Shown: one piece after another, positions 29,624 through 38,259 of the stretch
Numbering within the stretch: position 1 is the stretch's first letter
Layout of the letters: every line of letters starts with the position of its first letter
Source of the DNA: Methanosarcina sp. UBA293
Lineage (GTDB): Archaea > Halobacteriota > Methanosarcinia > Methanosarcinales > Methanosarcinaceae
Assembly: GCA_002499445.1 (NCBI GenBank)
Contig: DALS01000010.1
Location: 1 to 64,000 of the forward strand
Reading direction: 5' to 3'
Length of the DNA: 64,000 nucleotides
Position numbers and translations under genes: made by a program
Notes under the pieces: generated by a model
What the model saw: the letters and a program-made list of their open reading frames with translations, nothing else
Databases searched by the model: none
Told to the model about the DNA's origin: nothing

Positions 29624-30175
29624 GTGAAAGCAAGAACAAAGCTCTGGTTTACAGAAGATGGAAAAACAGTTATGGGTGCTGGAAGAGCTGAGTTACTGAG
29701 GGCAATAGATGAAGAACGCTCGCTTCTGAAAGCCTGCAAGAAGCTCGGGATCTCATATAAACATGCCTGGAATATGCTTAAAAAAATGAACGAAGCTCTC
29801 GACGAACCTGCAATTATCACAGTGAGGGGAGGAAAAAATCAGGGTACTTTCCTGACTGATGTTGGAAGAAAGCTACTGGCTGAGTATGAGACCGGCAAAC
29901 AACTTATTAATGAAACTATAAAGGATGAGACAGCCTGGGAAAATGTAAGTTTTAAGCTATCAGCTAGGAACCAATTACCTGGTAAAGTACTTGAAGTGGA
30001 GAAAAACGGGCTTGTTTGTAAAATTACAATTGAAATGGACCCCTCAACTATGACCTCCGTAGTCACCAAGGAAGCTGCAGAAAAACTTGACATCAAACCC
30101 GGGGACAGGATTTATGCGGTCATCAAATCGACCGAAGTAATGGTTGCAAAGGCTACCAGTGAAAAAAACAAATAA
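29624..30175 (+). CDS. ModE-like molybdate-responsive regulator (HTH + Mop)
   Basis: 183 aa. Residues about 15-95 are the ModE-type LysR-like winged helix: GAGRAELLRAIDEERSLLKA, LGISYKHAWNMLKKMN, VRGGKNQGTFLTDVG. Residues about 115-180 form one Mop/TOBE domain (NQLPGKVLEVEKNGL, DIKPGDRIYAVIKSTEVMVA) that binds molybdate or tungstate. Bacterial ModE has two Mop repeats, so this single-Mop form probably assembles sites across a dimer. The GTG start follows AAGGTGA, 14 bp after wtpC. It is the obvious candidate to bind the five 24-bp dyads in this window. Confidence 0.85.
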   Translation: MKARTKLWFTEDGKTVMGAGRAELLRAIDEERSLLKACKKLGISYKHAWNMLKKMNEALDEPAIITVRGGKNQGTFLTDVGRKLLAEYETGKQLINETIKDETAWENVSFKLSARNQLPGKVLEVEKNGLVCKITIEMDPSTMTSVVTKEAAEKLDIKPGDRIYAVIKSTEVMVAKATSEKNK

Positions 30176-30267
30176 AAAAGATTTCCTTATCAAACTAATT
30201 TCATTAAAGAGAGTACACTCCTATGCAAAAGAATTGATGAAAGTATTTTCCCATGTAAAGAATGACT

Positions 30268-30310
30268 GTACCGTCCCAGTTTGGTTTTGCTTTCAAACCA
30301 GAGACGGTAC
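30268..30310. terminator. Hairpin between convergent genes
   Basis: GTACCGTC (30268-30275) pairs perfectly with GACGGTAC (30303-30310). Inside is a second stem TGGTTT/AAACCA (30282-30287, 30295-30300). The structure sits between the ends of the ModE-like gene and the convergent S-layer-type gene, so it could separate transcription from both sides. Confidence 0.45.
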
Positions 30311-30375
30311 AAGTGGACTATTTTTGAGACCCAAATTATAAAGTCTCGCTCACTTTCAACCTTCTACTTTATTGC

Positions 30376-31434
30376 TCAATCCTTACTCTTTTTTCTTAAC
30401 GTGATGAAACACACTGCTAGAGCCATAAATGCAATACCTGTTACCATTTGATATCCAGGAAGCTTCTCTTTTGCAGGAAGGACTTCAGTATTAATTTTCA
30501 CACTGTCTGAGACCTGTTTATGCCCGTCAGCATCTTCATAGAGAATCTCACTGTTTAGGGAATAGGGTTTAGGAGTTGCGGTCTCATCTACTGCCATATT
30601 AAAAATAGCAACTGCGCTTTCTCCCGCGTTTAGAGTTCCTAAATAAGCCTGGTCGTCAGTTGTACTGAAAGGATCGGCTGCACTGATTCGAACCGTCGCA
30701 TCCTTTGCAGGTTTTTCGCCAGTATTTTTGTATGTAACATGAAGCATCCCACCTTCGTTAGGGTAGAGGTCACCTGTTACATTTGTGACTTCAAAGTAAG
30801 GTTCTTCCTTGACTTTAATCTCTATAGTCTGTTTCTGAGTCTTGTTTTCATACCAGATGCCCACTTTTTTGTTAGTTACAATCCCTGTAGTACCATCAAA
30901 ATTGTCTCCTCCTACCTGAACATTGTTCTGATACTTATACGAAAGCTCAAGGGTTAAAGGATAGGTACCAGCAGAAGCATTTTTATTAATTTCAATTGTA
31001 AATTTAGTAGGGCTTGAACTCTGCTTCCCCTGTTTGAGAGTGCCTGCTTGCTGGGATTCTGATTTAACCTTGATATTTGGATCATCGGATTTGAGAGTCG
31101 CAAGGATGCCAACTGCAGTCGTAGCCTGAGCTTCATACTGCATTTCTGCCTGCTGGAGCATTTGATCCACATAGTTTCCAACACTTACTTTATTTTCGGA
31201 TTTAAAGCCGGTAATTACACCCTTATTCATCATCTCTACGTTAAGAGTTACAGTATCTCCTCTTGAATATTCATTATCTCCAATAAGTGTTGCACTAAGG
31301 TCAGGCCCTCCATATACTGTATAGAAGTTATCACTAATATCAAAATTTTCAGGTAGAGCGGCCTGTACTGGTAAGATTCCCCAGCAAAGGACTAAAAGGG
31401 TCGTGACAGCAATAAAAAATCCATTTTTATTCAT
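30376..31434 (-). CDS. S-layer-type (COG1361) secreted membrane-anchored protein, RND partner 2
   Basis: 352 aa from the ATG at 31434, which follows AGGTGA; the frame is open further upstream but inside the preceding gene. It has a signal peptide (FFIAVTTLLVLCWGILPVQA), extracellular beta-sandwich repeats of COG1361 style (GDNEYSRGDTVTLNVEMMNKG; VTGDLYPNEGGMLHVTYKNTGEKPAKDA, shown in part) and a C-terminal membrane segment followed by RKKSKD. Its first codons overlap the end of the upstream paralogue by 8 bp. It probably sits on the outer membrane face with the RND exporter of the same operon. No enzymatic motif. Confidence 0.72.
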   Translation of the reverse strand: MNKNGFFIAVTTLLVLCWGILPVQAALPENFDISDNFYTVYGGPDLSATLIGDNEYSRGDTVTLNVEMMNKGVITGFKSENKVSVGNYVDQMLQQAEMQYEAQATTAVGILATLKSDDPNIKVKSESQQAGTLKQGKQSSSPTKFTIEINKNASAGTYPLTLELSYKYQNNVQVGGDNFDGTTGIVTNKKVGIWYENKTQKQTIEIKVKEEPYFEVTNVTGDLYPNEGGMLHVTYKNTGEKPAKDATVRISAADPFSTTDDQAYLGTLNAGESAVAIFNMAVDETATPKPYSLNSEILYEDADGHKQVSDSVKINTEVLPAKEKLPGYQMVTGIAFMALAVCFITLRKKSKD

Positions 31435-32533
31435 TTTCATCACCTGATGCATTCTCATTATTCTTGTTTCCTTTTCGGTGCACATTTATGATCTGGTAAA
31501 GGGCGATAAGGATAATCAGTATGATTGCTACACCTGTTATGCTAAACTTATTCTCTGTGGCTTCAACAGGTACGTTAATTTTCATATTCTCCGAAAAGGA
31601 GGTCTCCCCATCTTCATTAATATATTTTATTTCACTATTTATGCCGTAATTTTTCACAATAGCTTCTGGACTTGCCGAAATCTCGAATCTGGCAGTCTTG
31701 CTTTCTCCAGGTCCTATATCTCCAAGCCTTACTATAGTTTTTTCAGCACTTAGAGGACTCATAACAATTATCCGGGCTAAGGCGTCTTTTGCTACACCCT
31801 CTTTGCTATTTTTATAAGTAACTTCAATAGCTCTACTTTCTCCCTGAACTAAATTTCCAGAGACATTGGTCACTTCTAACTTAGGTTTATTTTCTAAAGA
31901 GACCCGAAGTTTGAGAGTTTCAGTTTTCGTTTTATAATCTCTTACATACTTTGTGTCTGTAAGCCCAAGATTTATTATATCTGCAGTTGCAGTCCGGACA
32001 TTTGCCTGATACTGATAACTTATAGGCAGGAGAAGCTCATAGTTTCCAGCTGGGGCATCGCCATCTATTTTTATTGTGTAGCGAAGGTTTGTCGTATAGC
32101 CTGTTTTAAGTTCTTCAACGGTCTGCAGACTGGCTGTAGGTTCGACTTTAATATATTTCGTGTCAGAAACGAGGATGGCTTTAATGTTTTTTGCAATTGT
32201 ACAGTCTTTCTCTTCTTCCATTTCGGCATCTGCAAGCGCTTCCTCAACTGAATCTGGAATTGTTTTCTGGTTCACATTAAGCCTCTGGAAACCATCAATC
32301 ACTCCAATGTTAGCGATTTTTATCTGCAGGTCTGCAGATTCTCCCCTGTTGAATTCTGGATTTCCTGTAATTGAAGCCTGGAGAGCTGGCTCCCCGTAAC
32401 TCCTGTAGTAGTTTACGGTGTATCCATGGTCTGGAATAAGGAAGTTCGTTTCATCATCATTTCCGAGGGCTGGAAATGCAGACACTGATAATATTGATAG
32501 GATTAATGCAAGTATAGCAAATCTTTTAATCAT
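31427..32533 (-). CDS. S-layer-type (COG1361) secreted membrane-anchored protein, RND partner 1
   Basis: 368 aa from ATG 32533, chosen because TTGAGG lies at the right distance and a signal peptide (KRFAILALILSILSVSAFPALG) begins there. Architecture equals the next gene: repeats with GNPEFNRGESADLQIKIANIG and VTNVSGNLVQGESRAIEVTYKN, then a C-terminal membrane helix and a charged tail. It starts 29 bp after the RND exporter stop. The two paralogues look like paired extracytoplasmic subunits that could replace the bacterial periplasmic adaptor. Confidence 0.72.
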   Translation of the reverse strand: MIKRFAILALILSILSVSAFPALGNDDETNFLIPDHGYTVNYYRSYGEPALQASITGNPEFNRGESADLQIKIANIGVIDGFQRLNVNQKTIPDSVEEALADAEMEEEKDCTIAKNIKAILVSDTKYIKVEPTASLQTVEELKTGYTTNLRYTIKIDGDAPAGNYELLLPISYQYQANVRTATADIINLGLTDTKYVRDYKTKTETLKLRVSLENKPKLEVTNVSGNLVQGESRAIEVTYKNSKEGVAKDALARIIVMSPLSAEKTIVRLGDIGPGESKTARFEISASPEAIVKNYGINSEIKYINEDGETSFSENMKINVPVEATENKFSITGVAIILIILIALYQIINVHRKGNKNNENASGDENE

Positions 32534-32562
32534 ACTTTGCCTCAAATTTATGGACACTCGTA

Positions 32563-34923
32563 TCATATCTCGGCCCCCTGAATTTGTTTTTTTGTCTCGG
32601 TCTCCTTCTCTGCCGTCCTGAGCCCTTTTCTTTTATCTCGCCAGGTATCAAGGAGAACTATAAGTGGCGGGAAGACTACAAAAGTTGCCAGGAGAGCCAG
32701 CAAAATATCAATGACCGTAACCTTACCGAAATCTGCAATAAGCGGGAAAGGAGATGCCAGCAAGGCCATGAACCCAAATACAGTTGTAGCTCCTGAAGCT
32801 ATGATTGCACTTCCTATCTTGGAACTTGTCATCCGGATTGCTTCCAGGGGACTTTCTCCTTTTTCTTTTTCTTCAAAATAACGTTCCATCATGAGGATCG
32901 CATATTCGGATCCCACTCCTAAAATCAGAGCTCCTAAAGTTGCTGTCATGGGAGTATAGCTGATATTAAGGTAACTCATTACTCCTCCTGACCAACCAAT
33001 AACTATAAGCATTGGAATTACAGGAACTAGCGCTTTTACCCAGTCTCTGTAAACAATAAAAAGCCCAGCTAGCACGAGAATAAGGCCAAAGAAAGTCATT
33101 GCCACTCTTCCACTGGTAAGAGCAGTAATAACCTCTATAAACACGACCGAGTTCCCGGTAATTGTAACTGCTGTACCTGGCGGAGCCGGCATCCACTGCA
33201 TATCCTGCTTGACAATGTTTGAGAGTTCTTTAATGCCTGTTACCTTGATATCTGAAACCGCATTTCCTATATTGAAGTTCAGGAGGAGCATGTTCTTCCC
33301 GTACATGTAACGATCCTTCTGTGCTTCAGGGATCTGGGAGTAAATATTCTTTATTTCCTGGCTGGTATCAGGAATTACGCCCCCATTTCTCTCCTTTACA
33401 AGCGGAACTATACTCGTAGCACTGTAAATATGCCCATTGGATGCTACTTCATGTTTGGAAAAACGGTCTATCCATTTAAGAACATCTGGATTTGCAGTGT
33501 CCTCAACTTTGATGATGAGGTTTAATTCATCGCTTCCGCCCATGATATCTCCCATATGCTTGAGATCAACAAGGGCAGGCATATCCTGGGGTACAAAGGT
33601 TTGCACATCAGTTTGAATAGGTACAGATTGGTCAAGGTAAAGTCCGCCAAAACAAAGCAAGCAGGCGACTCCCAGCACTACAATATCGTATTTAATCGTT
33701 AGATCTGTTACTTTCTGGAGAATTTTCTCTATTTTCCTGCTGCCTTCACTTTCTCCTTCGGATTTATTCGTTTTTCCCGAATTCGTAGGTTTTATTTTAC
33801 TTACTGCTTTTCTTAGAGGGTTCTTGTCTGAATACGTATCAAATAGTGAAATTGTTACAACACCCACGAAAATCGAGGATAAGTAACACATTAAAATGCC
33901 TATCATGAGCAGTTTACCGAAGTCCTGGATCATTGGCACAGAAGACGTAAAAAGGGAAAAAAAACCAAGGGCTGTCATTGTCAGAGCTATAAGGACTGCA
34001 GGACCGGTGTGTTTTATGGTTTCTATAACTGCTTTTGTTTTGTTTCCTTTGTCCTGTAGTTCCTCTTCAAGCCTATTATGGAACTGAATGGCATAGTCAA
34101 TTCCCACACCTATGAGGACTGGGAATGCAGCCATGGAAACCATGGACATCGGAATCCCTACATAACCCATAGCTCCAAAAGTGTAAACGATACCTAGAAG
34201 AACTACCGGCAGAGGAAGAAGACTCCATCTGACATGCCTGAACACTAGGAGAAGTACAATTACCATGAAAATGGCTGAAAGCCCCAAAAGTACACCCATA
34301 CTGGAATTCATCTCATAATTCATGGAAATTTGGAATGCCGGATCACCTGTTACGATAATATTGTAAGACGGCGGAAAACCTGAAAACGAAACTGCTTCTT
34401 CAGTTGCAGTAATAAGATCTTGCTGCGTTTTGTCACTGGCTGAGCCAGCCATAACTACCGAAATCAGCATATGTGTATTATCAGGGATAATCTGGCCGAA
34501 GATAGCAGGATTTCCATCTATAATAGTTTTTATTTCTTCATCTGTTTCAGGAAGCGCGTACCTTCCTGTCATCTGGTAGTTAACCTTTTTGAGAAGAGAA
34601 ACAGGACTAATAGTCTCAATTACCCCATCCGTTGCCTGTAGCTGATGATCTAGTCTGTCCACAGCTTTCATCAAGTCAGCATTTTTTACATTATTAGCCT
34701 CTACCATTACTACAATAGATTGTGTCTGAAAAATATTCTTATAAAGATGATCGTAGTCTTGGTAGAGAGGAGAGTCTTTTCCGACAAAGGTTTCTGTCCC
34801 TGATTTCATCTCAATAAGTTGTGCTCCCTGCATTGATATTATTATGAACAGGAAAGCTATCAGAAGTACGGAAAAACGATTGTTCTGGATAAAAAATCCT
34901 AGTTTTTCAAAAGTATTTTTAAT
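32563..34923 (-). CDS. HAE3-family RND (MMPL-like) exporter, probable ATT start
   Basis: 786 aa from ATT 34923. The first ATG (34831-34833) would cut off the first transmembrane helix, which every RND protein has; 30 more codons upstream encode it (KLGFFIQNNRFSVLLIAF). No ATG, GTG or TTG lies between the stop TGA and that helix, but ATT 34923 follows GAGGGG with 7-nt spacing. Two sterol-sensing/RND halves are visible: membrane bundles with VGIDYAIQFHNRLEEEL and LGVGSEYAILMMERYFEEKE, each preceded by an extracellular loop domain. It should export hydrophobic substrates by proton antiport. It heads an operon with two COG1361 proteins. Confidence 0.85.
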   Translation of the reverse strand: MKNTFEKLGFFIQNNRFSVLLIAFLFIIISMQGAQLIEMKSGTETFVGKDSPLYQDYDHLYKNIFQTQSIVVMVEANNVKNADLMKAVDRLDHQLQATDGVIETISPVSLLKKVNYQMTGRYALPETDEEIKTIIDGNPAIFGQIIPDNTHMLISVVMAGSASDKTQQDLITATEEAVSFSGFPPSYNIIVTGDPAFQISMNYEMNSSMGVLLGLSAIFMVIVLLLVFRHVRWSLLPLPVVLLGIVYTFGAMGYVGIPMSMVSMAAFPVLIGVGIDYAIQFHNRLEEELQDKGNKTKAVIETIKHTGPAVLIALTMTALGFFSLFTSSVPMIQDFGKLLMIGILMCYLSSIFVGVVTISLFDTYSDKNPLRKAVSKIKPTNSGKTNKSEGESEGSRKIEKILQKVTDLTIKYDIVVLGVACLLCFGGLYLDQSVPIQTDVQTFVPQDMPALVDLKHMGDIMGGSDELNLIIKVEDTANPDVLKWIDRFSKHEVASNGHIYSATSIVPLVKERNGGVIPDTSQEIKNIYSQIPEAQKDRYMYGKNMLLLNFNIGNAVSDIKVTGIKELSNIVKQDMQWMPAPPGTAVTITGNSVVFIEVITALTSGRVAMTFFGLILVLAGLFIVYRDWVKALVPVIPMLIVIGWSGGVMSYLNISYTPMTATLGALILGVGSEYAILMMERYFEEKEKGESPLEAIRMTSSKIGSAIIASGATTVFGFMALLASPFPLIADFGKVTVIDILLALLATFVVFPPLIVLLDTWRDKRKGLRTAEKETETKKQIQGAEI

Positions 34924-35209
34924 AGTAGATTCCCCTCATAGTTTTGAATATGAAATGTAATTTATGAAGTATAGTTCATTAACATGAAGTTTAATCCAAA
35001 GACAAATACATCTCTTCAAAGTGCATTTTTCTCATTAGGCTGAAGCTAATATTAAAAGCTTATTAACACATTTATTAAAAGCTTATTAATGCATTTTCGG
35101 ATATACATTATTAATATTATTCTATTGTGCGGCAAATTCTTAGTGCTTTAGACCTGTGACGTATATAGATAGGAAACATTTAAGTCTATTGTTACGTTAG
35201 GGGTAACAA
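34924..35209. other. Divergent promoter region of RND operon and TrmB-like gene
   Basis: 286 bp. It contains a 22-bp direct repeat (ATTAAAAGCTTATTAA core, starting near 35051 and 35073) and AT-rich TATA-like segments. No gene. Confidence 0.4.
35189..35209. promoter_or_regulatory. Inverted repeat touching the TrmB-like start codon
   Basis: TTGTTAC-N7-GTAACAA is a perfect 7-bp dyad that ends at the base before the ATG at 35210 and includes the putative ribosome-binding site (AGGGG). It could be an autoregulatory operator or an RNA hairpin that masks translation. Confidence 0.5.
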
Positions 35210-35980
35210 ATGTTCACACAAATCAATCCTCAGTTAATTAGCAATCTTGAAAAGCTCGGACTAACTGAAAACGAGGCAAAAGCCTATATCGGGCTTGTCA
35301 GTTTAAGAGAAGGTACAGCCCGCGAGATTCATGAACTTACAAATGTGCCGAGAGCCAAGATATATGAAATTCTTAAAGTGCTTGCTAAAAAAGGTTTTCT
35401 AGAAGTAAGGCAAGGATCTCCGATTCATTATCGAGCAGTTGATCCAAAGCAGGTAATCGGGAAGATAAAAGATGAGTTTATCAATTGCGCAATTGAAACC
35501 CTTGACCAGCTCAATGAATTGGGTTATGAGTTACCTAAAACCTCTCCTGTGTGGTGTATCCAGAGTGATTGGGGAATAAAGAACAGGATACGGGAAATTC
35601 TGGCTGGGGTAAAGGAAGAACTGATTGTTTTTTCATCCAGTCCAGAATTCTTAAAGGAGTTTGAAACCGAACTAAAAAAACTGGAAAAAACCTGCAATTT
35701 AATTATTATCGTTAATGAAATTGATAGGTTCAGGTCACTGCCTTTTGAATTCAAAGAAACTAAAAAAGAGTTTGCGGATTTCCTGGATAATATTGTAATT
35801 GAGGGAGTTAGGTATAATGAAGAATTATTTCTGATTGCTGATGGGAAGGAATCAATAGGAGTTCACAGCGTAGGGGACAAAAGAGAAGCCGTGGTAATCA
35901 AATTACCTATTGTGTGTTATCTGCAGAAGACGATTTATAACAGGGTGTTAGAGCCAAGCTTTGTCAAAAAGGACAGATAA
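35210..35980 (+). CDS. TrmB-family transcriptional regulator
   Basis: 256 aa. The N-terminal winged helix is the TrmB type: LGLTENEAKAYIGLVSL, TAREIHELTNVPRAKIYEILKVL and GFLEVRQGSP-HYRAVDP. The C-terminal region (about 110-245) resembles the phospholipase-D-like effector part (IREILAGVKEELIVFSSSPEF; ELFLIADGKESIG, in part). It is divergent from the RND operon and starts on an inverted repeat, so it may control itself and the exporter. The ligand is unknown. Confidence 0.82.
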   Translation: MFTQINPQLISNLEKLGLTENEAKAYIGLVSLREGTAREIHELTNVPRAKIYEILKVLAKKGFLEVRQGSPIHYRAVDPKQVIGKIKDEFINCAIETLDQLNELGYELPKTSPVWCIQSDWGIKNRIREILAGVKEELIVFSSSPEFLKEFETELKKLEKTCNLIIIVNEIDRFRSLPFEFKETKKEFADFLDNIVIEGVRYNEELFLIADGKESIGVHSVGDKREAVVIKLPIVCYLQKTIYNRVLEPSFVKKDR

Positions 35981-36109
35981 TGACAGATAATAAAAGTAGA
36001 AAAAGGCGGCTTAAATTCAAATCTATCGGTTATTATTAATATAATCCCAAAATAATTCATTAATAAGGCTTTCTCACAAGTTCGATTATAGAATCTACAG
36101 GTGCATGCG

Positions 36110-36772
36110 ATGAACAGTGTACAGATTGGAAGCGTTACTATTCAATGGCTGGGACACTCTGGTTTTTTACTTGAAGGGGACGGCAAAAAAATTTATATCG
36201 ATCCCTACGACCTCAGTGAAGAGCCGGCTTTCGAAGATAAAGCCGATATCCTGTTAATAACCCACGAACATTTTGACCACTGCAGTCCTGATGATATCCG
36301 GAAGGTCAGGCAGTCGGACTCGACAACCCTGATCCCTGAGAGTTTATCCCTGCAATTCAAAGGGGACGCAAGGCGGATTGCTGAGGGAGATGTACTGGCT
36401 GATGGGCTTGAAATCAAGGGAACCAGAATTGAAGTAATTCCGGCTTATAACCTTGAGAAACCCTATCATCCCCGCGGATCCGGAGTGGGTTATATAGTGG
36501 AACTTGGAGGAATCCGAATCTATCATGCAGGAGACTGCGATTTCTTCCCTGAAATGAAAAATATCAAAGCCGATGTCGCTCTTTTGCCTATAGGAGGCAC
36601 GTACACAATGGACGAGGAAGAGGCAGCAAGTGCAGCTGCAGCCATATCTCCAAAAACCGTAATTCCGATGCACTACGGGAAACCAGGAGTAACGGAGGGA
36701 GATCCCGAAAAGTTTAAAGCCCTTGTACATAGCAAGAATCCTGATATCAATGTAATTATTCTTGATTCCTGA
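36110..36772 (+). CDS. Metallo-beta-lactamase-fold hydrolase (UPF0173-like)
   Basis: About 220 aa. The metal motif THEHFDHCS (about 50-58) is intact; further ligands are in YHAGDCDFF and the last His in PMHYGKPG. The opening VTIQWLGHSGFLLEG is characteristic of the L-ascorbate-lactonase/UPF0173 branch. AGGTG lies 6 nt before ATG 36110, favouring it over the in-frame GTG at 36101. Substrate unknown. Confidence 0.82.
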   Translation: MNSVQIGSVTIQWLGHSGFLLEGDGKKIYIDPYDLSEEPAFEDKADILLITHEHFDHCSPDDIRKVRQSDSTTLIPESLSLQFKGDARRIAEGDVLADGLEIKGTRIEVIPAYNLEKPYHPRGSGVGYIVELGGIRIYHAGDCDFFPEMKNIKADVALLPIGGTYTMDEEEAASAAAAISPKTVIPMHYGKPGVTEGDPEKFKALVHSKNPDINVIILDS

Positions 36773-36846
36773 TTTAATTTTTGAATAAGCCTCACAATCG
36801 AGATTGAAACTCGAGATTGAGACGAAAACACAGGATCGGTCTACTT

Positions 36847-37170
36847 ATGTCTAAAATAGCAAGAAAAAAACAGAAAAACCTGATTAAGGAAATCGTAACC
36901 CAGCGCATGTGGCGGCTTTTTGAGCTTGCAAAAAAGGAACATGCAGAACATCCTGACCGCAGCGAGCGTTACGTGCAGCTTATCCGGAACATTTCCATGA
37001 GAAACCGGACGAGTATTCCAAGGGAGATAAAAAGTAGAATCTGCAAATACTGTTATGCTTTTCTCGTGCCCGGTAAAAATGCCCGTTACAGGCTAAAGGA
37101 AGGATATATCATAATTTCCTGCCAGCGCTGCGGAAAAGAAATGAGATATCCTTATAAAAAATTAAAATAA
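36847..37170 (+). CDS. rnp4: RNase P protein component 4 (Rpp21 homologue)
   Basis: 107 aa from ATG 36847 (the frame extends ten codons upstream without support). A basic helical N-terminus is followed by a zinc ribbon with CKYC and CQRCGKEM, as in archaeal Rnp4/Rpr2. It works with the RNase P RNA in 5' maturation of tRNAs. It lies 74 bp after the MBL-fold gene. Confidence 0.9.
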   Translation: MSKIARKKQKNLIKEIVTQRMWRLFELAKKEHAEHPDRSERYVQLIRNISMRNRTSIPREIKSRICKYCYAFLVPGKNARYRLKEGYIIISCQRCGKEMRYPYKKLK

Positions 37171-37202
37171 AGGTTAAGTGAATATATAAGGGTTGCCTGA
37201 AA

Positions 37203-37246
37203 CCCAAATGAGAGAATTCTCAAGGTGTCTGAGGCTTTTATTTGGG
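37203..37246. terminator. Possible bidirectional terminator hairpin
   Basis: CCCAAAT (37203-37209) pairs with ATTTGGG (37240-37246) between the convergent rnp4 and srp19 genes. The loop is 30 nt and contains the palindrome GAGAATTCTC. Support is only structural. Confidence 0.3.
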
Positions 37247-37321
37247 ACATTTATATGAAGCATTTAAATCTTCCAGATATTCTCAAACTCCCTTTTTCAT
37301 CCATTAAGAAGCAACTTAATT

Positions 37322-37630
37322 TTAAGTCTTGGCAGGACTCTCCTGACCTCGTGCTTTTTTAATGGTTGAGGCTATCTGTTTTGCAATAACGGATTTCGGA
37401 CCCTTATCGTCCACAAGCACTCTTCCGCTTACTTCCCACCAGGACTTGGGATAGGCTTTTTGAGGCTCTACTTCGGGACTCAAACCAAGCTGTCTGGCTG
37501 CTTCTTTTATCTCATTAAGTTGTGGTTCCTTTATTGCATTTTTCCGGGAGATAATTCTGCCTCTGCTCCTTGATTTTGTCTGATCAAGATATACTGGCCA
37601 AATTACAAGTTTTCCTTTATCTCTCATCAT
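37322..37630 (-). CDS. srp19: Signal recognition particle protein SRP19
   Basis: 102 aa with the SRP19 landmarks: LVIWPVYLDQTKSRSRGRII, SPEVEPQKAYPKSWWEVSGRVLVD (both in part) and a basic C-terminus. It binds helices 6 and 8 of archaeal 7S RNA and allows SRP54 to join. The 7S RNA gene itself is not in the window. Convergent with rnp4. Confidence 0.92.
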   Translation of the reverse strand: MMRDKGKLVIWPVYLDQTKSRSRGRIISRKNAIKEPQLNEIKEAARQLGLSPEVEPQKAYPKSWWEVSGRVLVDDKGPKSVIAKQIASTIKKARGQESPAKT

Positions 37631-37786
37631 GTTATCTTCGTCCTAATTCGCTTTCATGCAATTTAAAACTGCTCCGGAATTCCCACGAGAACAGGACTTG
37701 TTTCTATCTATAATTTTTTTTTACTTTATTGAACCTGCAACCTGTAGTTATTTATCTTCTGCGGACAAGTTCTGCGTGGTGTAAAT

Positions 37787-38044
37787 ATGATTCCGTCTTT
37801 TGCAATTGATGAAAAGGTAAGAGCTTATATAAGAAAGAGCGGGCAGGATTTCAGGCTCTGCACGTCTCCTGATGGTCCTGTACTTCTTCCACTCGGTACA
37901 ACTGACCCCAAACCTTCAGACCTTAAAATTTTAATCGGTAGCAATATTCTTTACGTTTCCAAGCTTCAGGCAAAGTACATAAAGAAAGTTGACTGGACTA
38001 TGGTGGAAAGGTTCCTGAGTTCTTCTGGAGAGCTCAGTACCTGA
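37787..38044 (+). CDS. Conserved small protein of unknown function
   Basis: 85 aa (IPSFAIDEKVRAYIRKSG..., then SPDGPVLLPLGTTDPKPSD and ILIGSNILYVSKLQAKYI). It looks like a compact soluble alpha/beta fold without metal or nucleotide motifs. Codon use and a clean ATG support it being a real gene. It is divergent from srp19 with 156 bp between. I do not recognise the family. Confidence 0.6.
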   Translation: MIPSFAIDEKVRAYIRKSGQDFRLCTSPDGPVLLPLGTTDPKPSDLKILIGSNILYVSKLQAKYIKKVDWTMVERFLSSSGELST

Positions 38045-38259
38045 GTTTTTATTACCATCCGGGCTTACTCCTTTTGTTTAAGAAAGTGAGCTTTTTGTCA
38101 TATTTCTTAGAGATGTTTGTCCGTGTTATTTATTAAGAAGAGGAAGCATAGGATAAATATTAACCAGTTCTAGACCCTGCACAGGCTTTATCTTAAAAGA
38201 GAAGGTAATTGTCGCAGGCTGAAAAGAGATCGCTTCAAGCTCAAGGGAGAACTATACCT

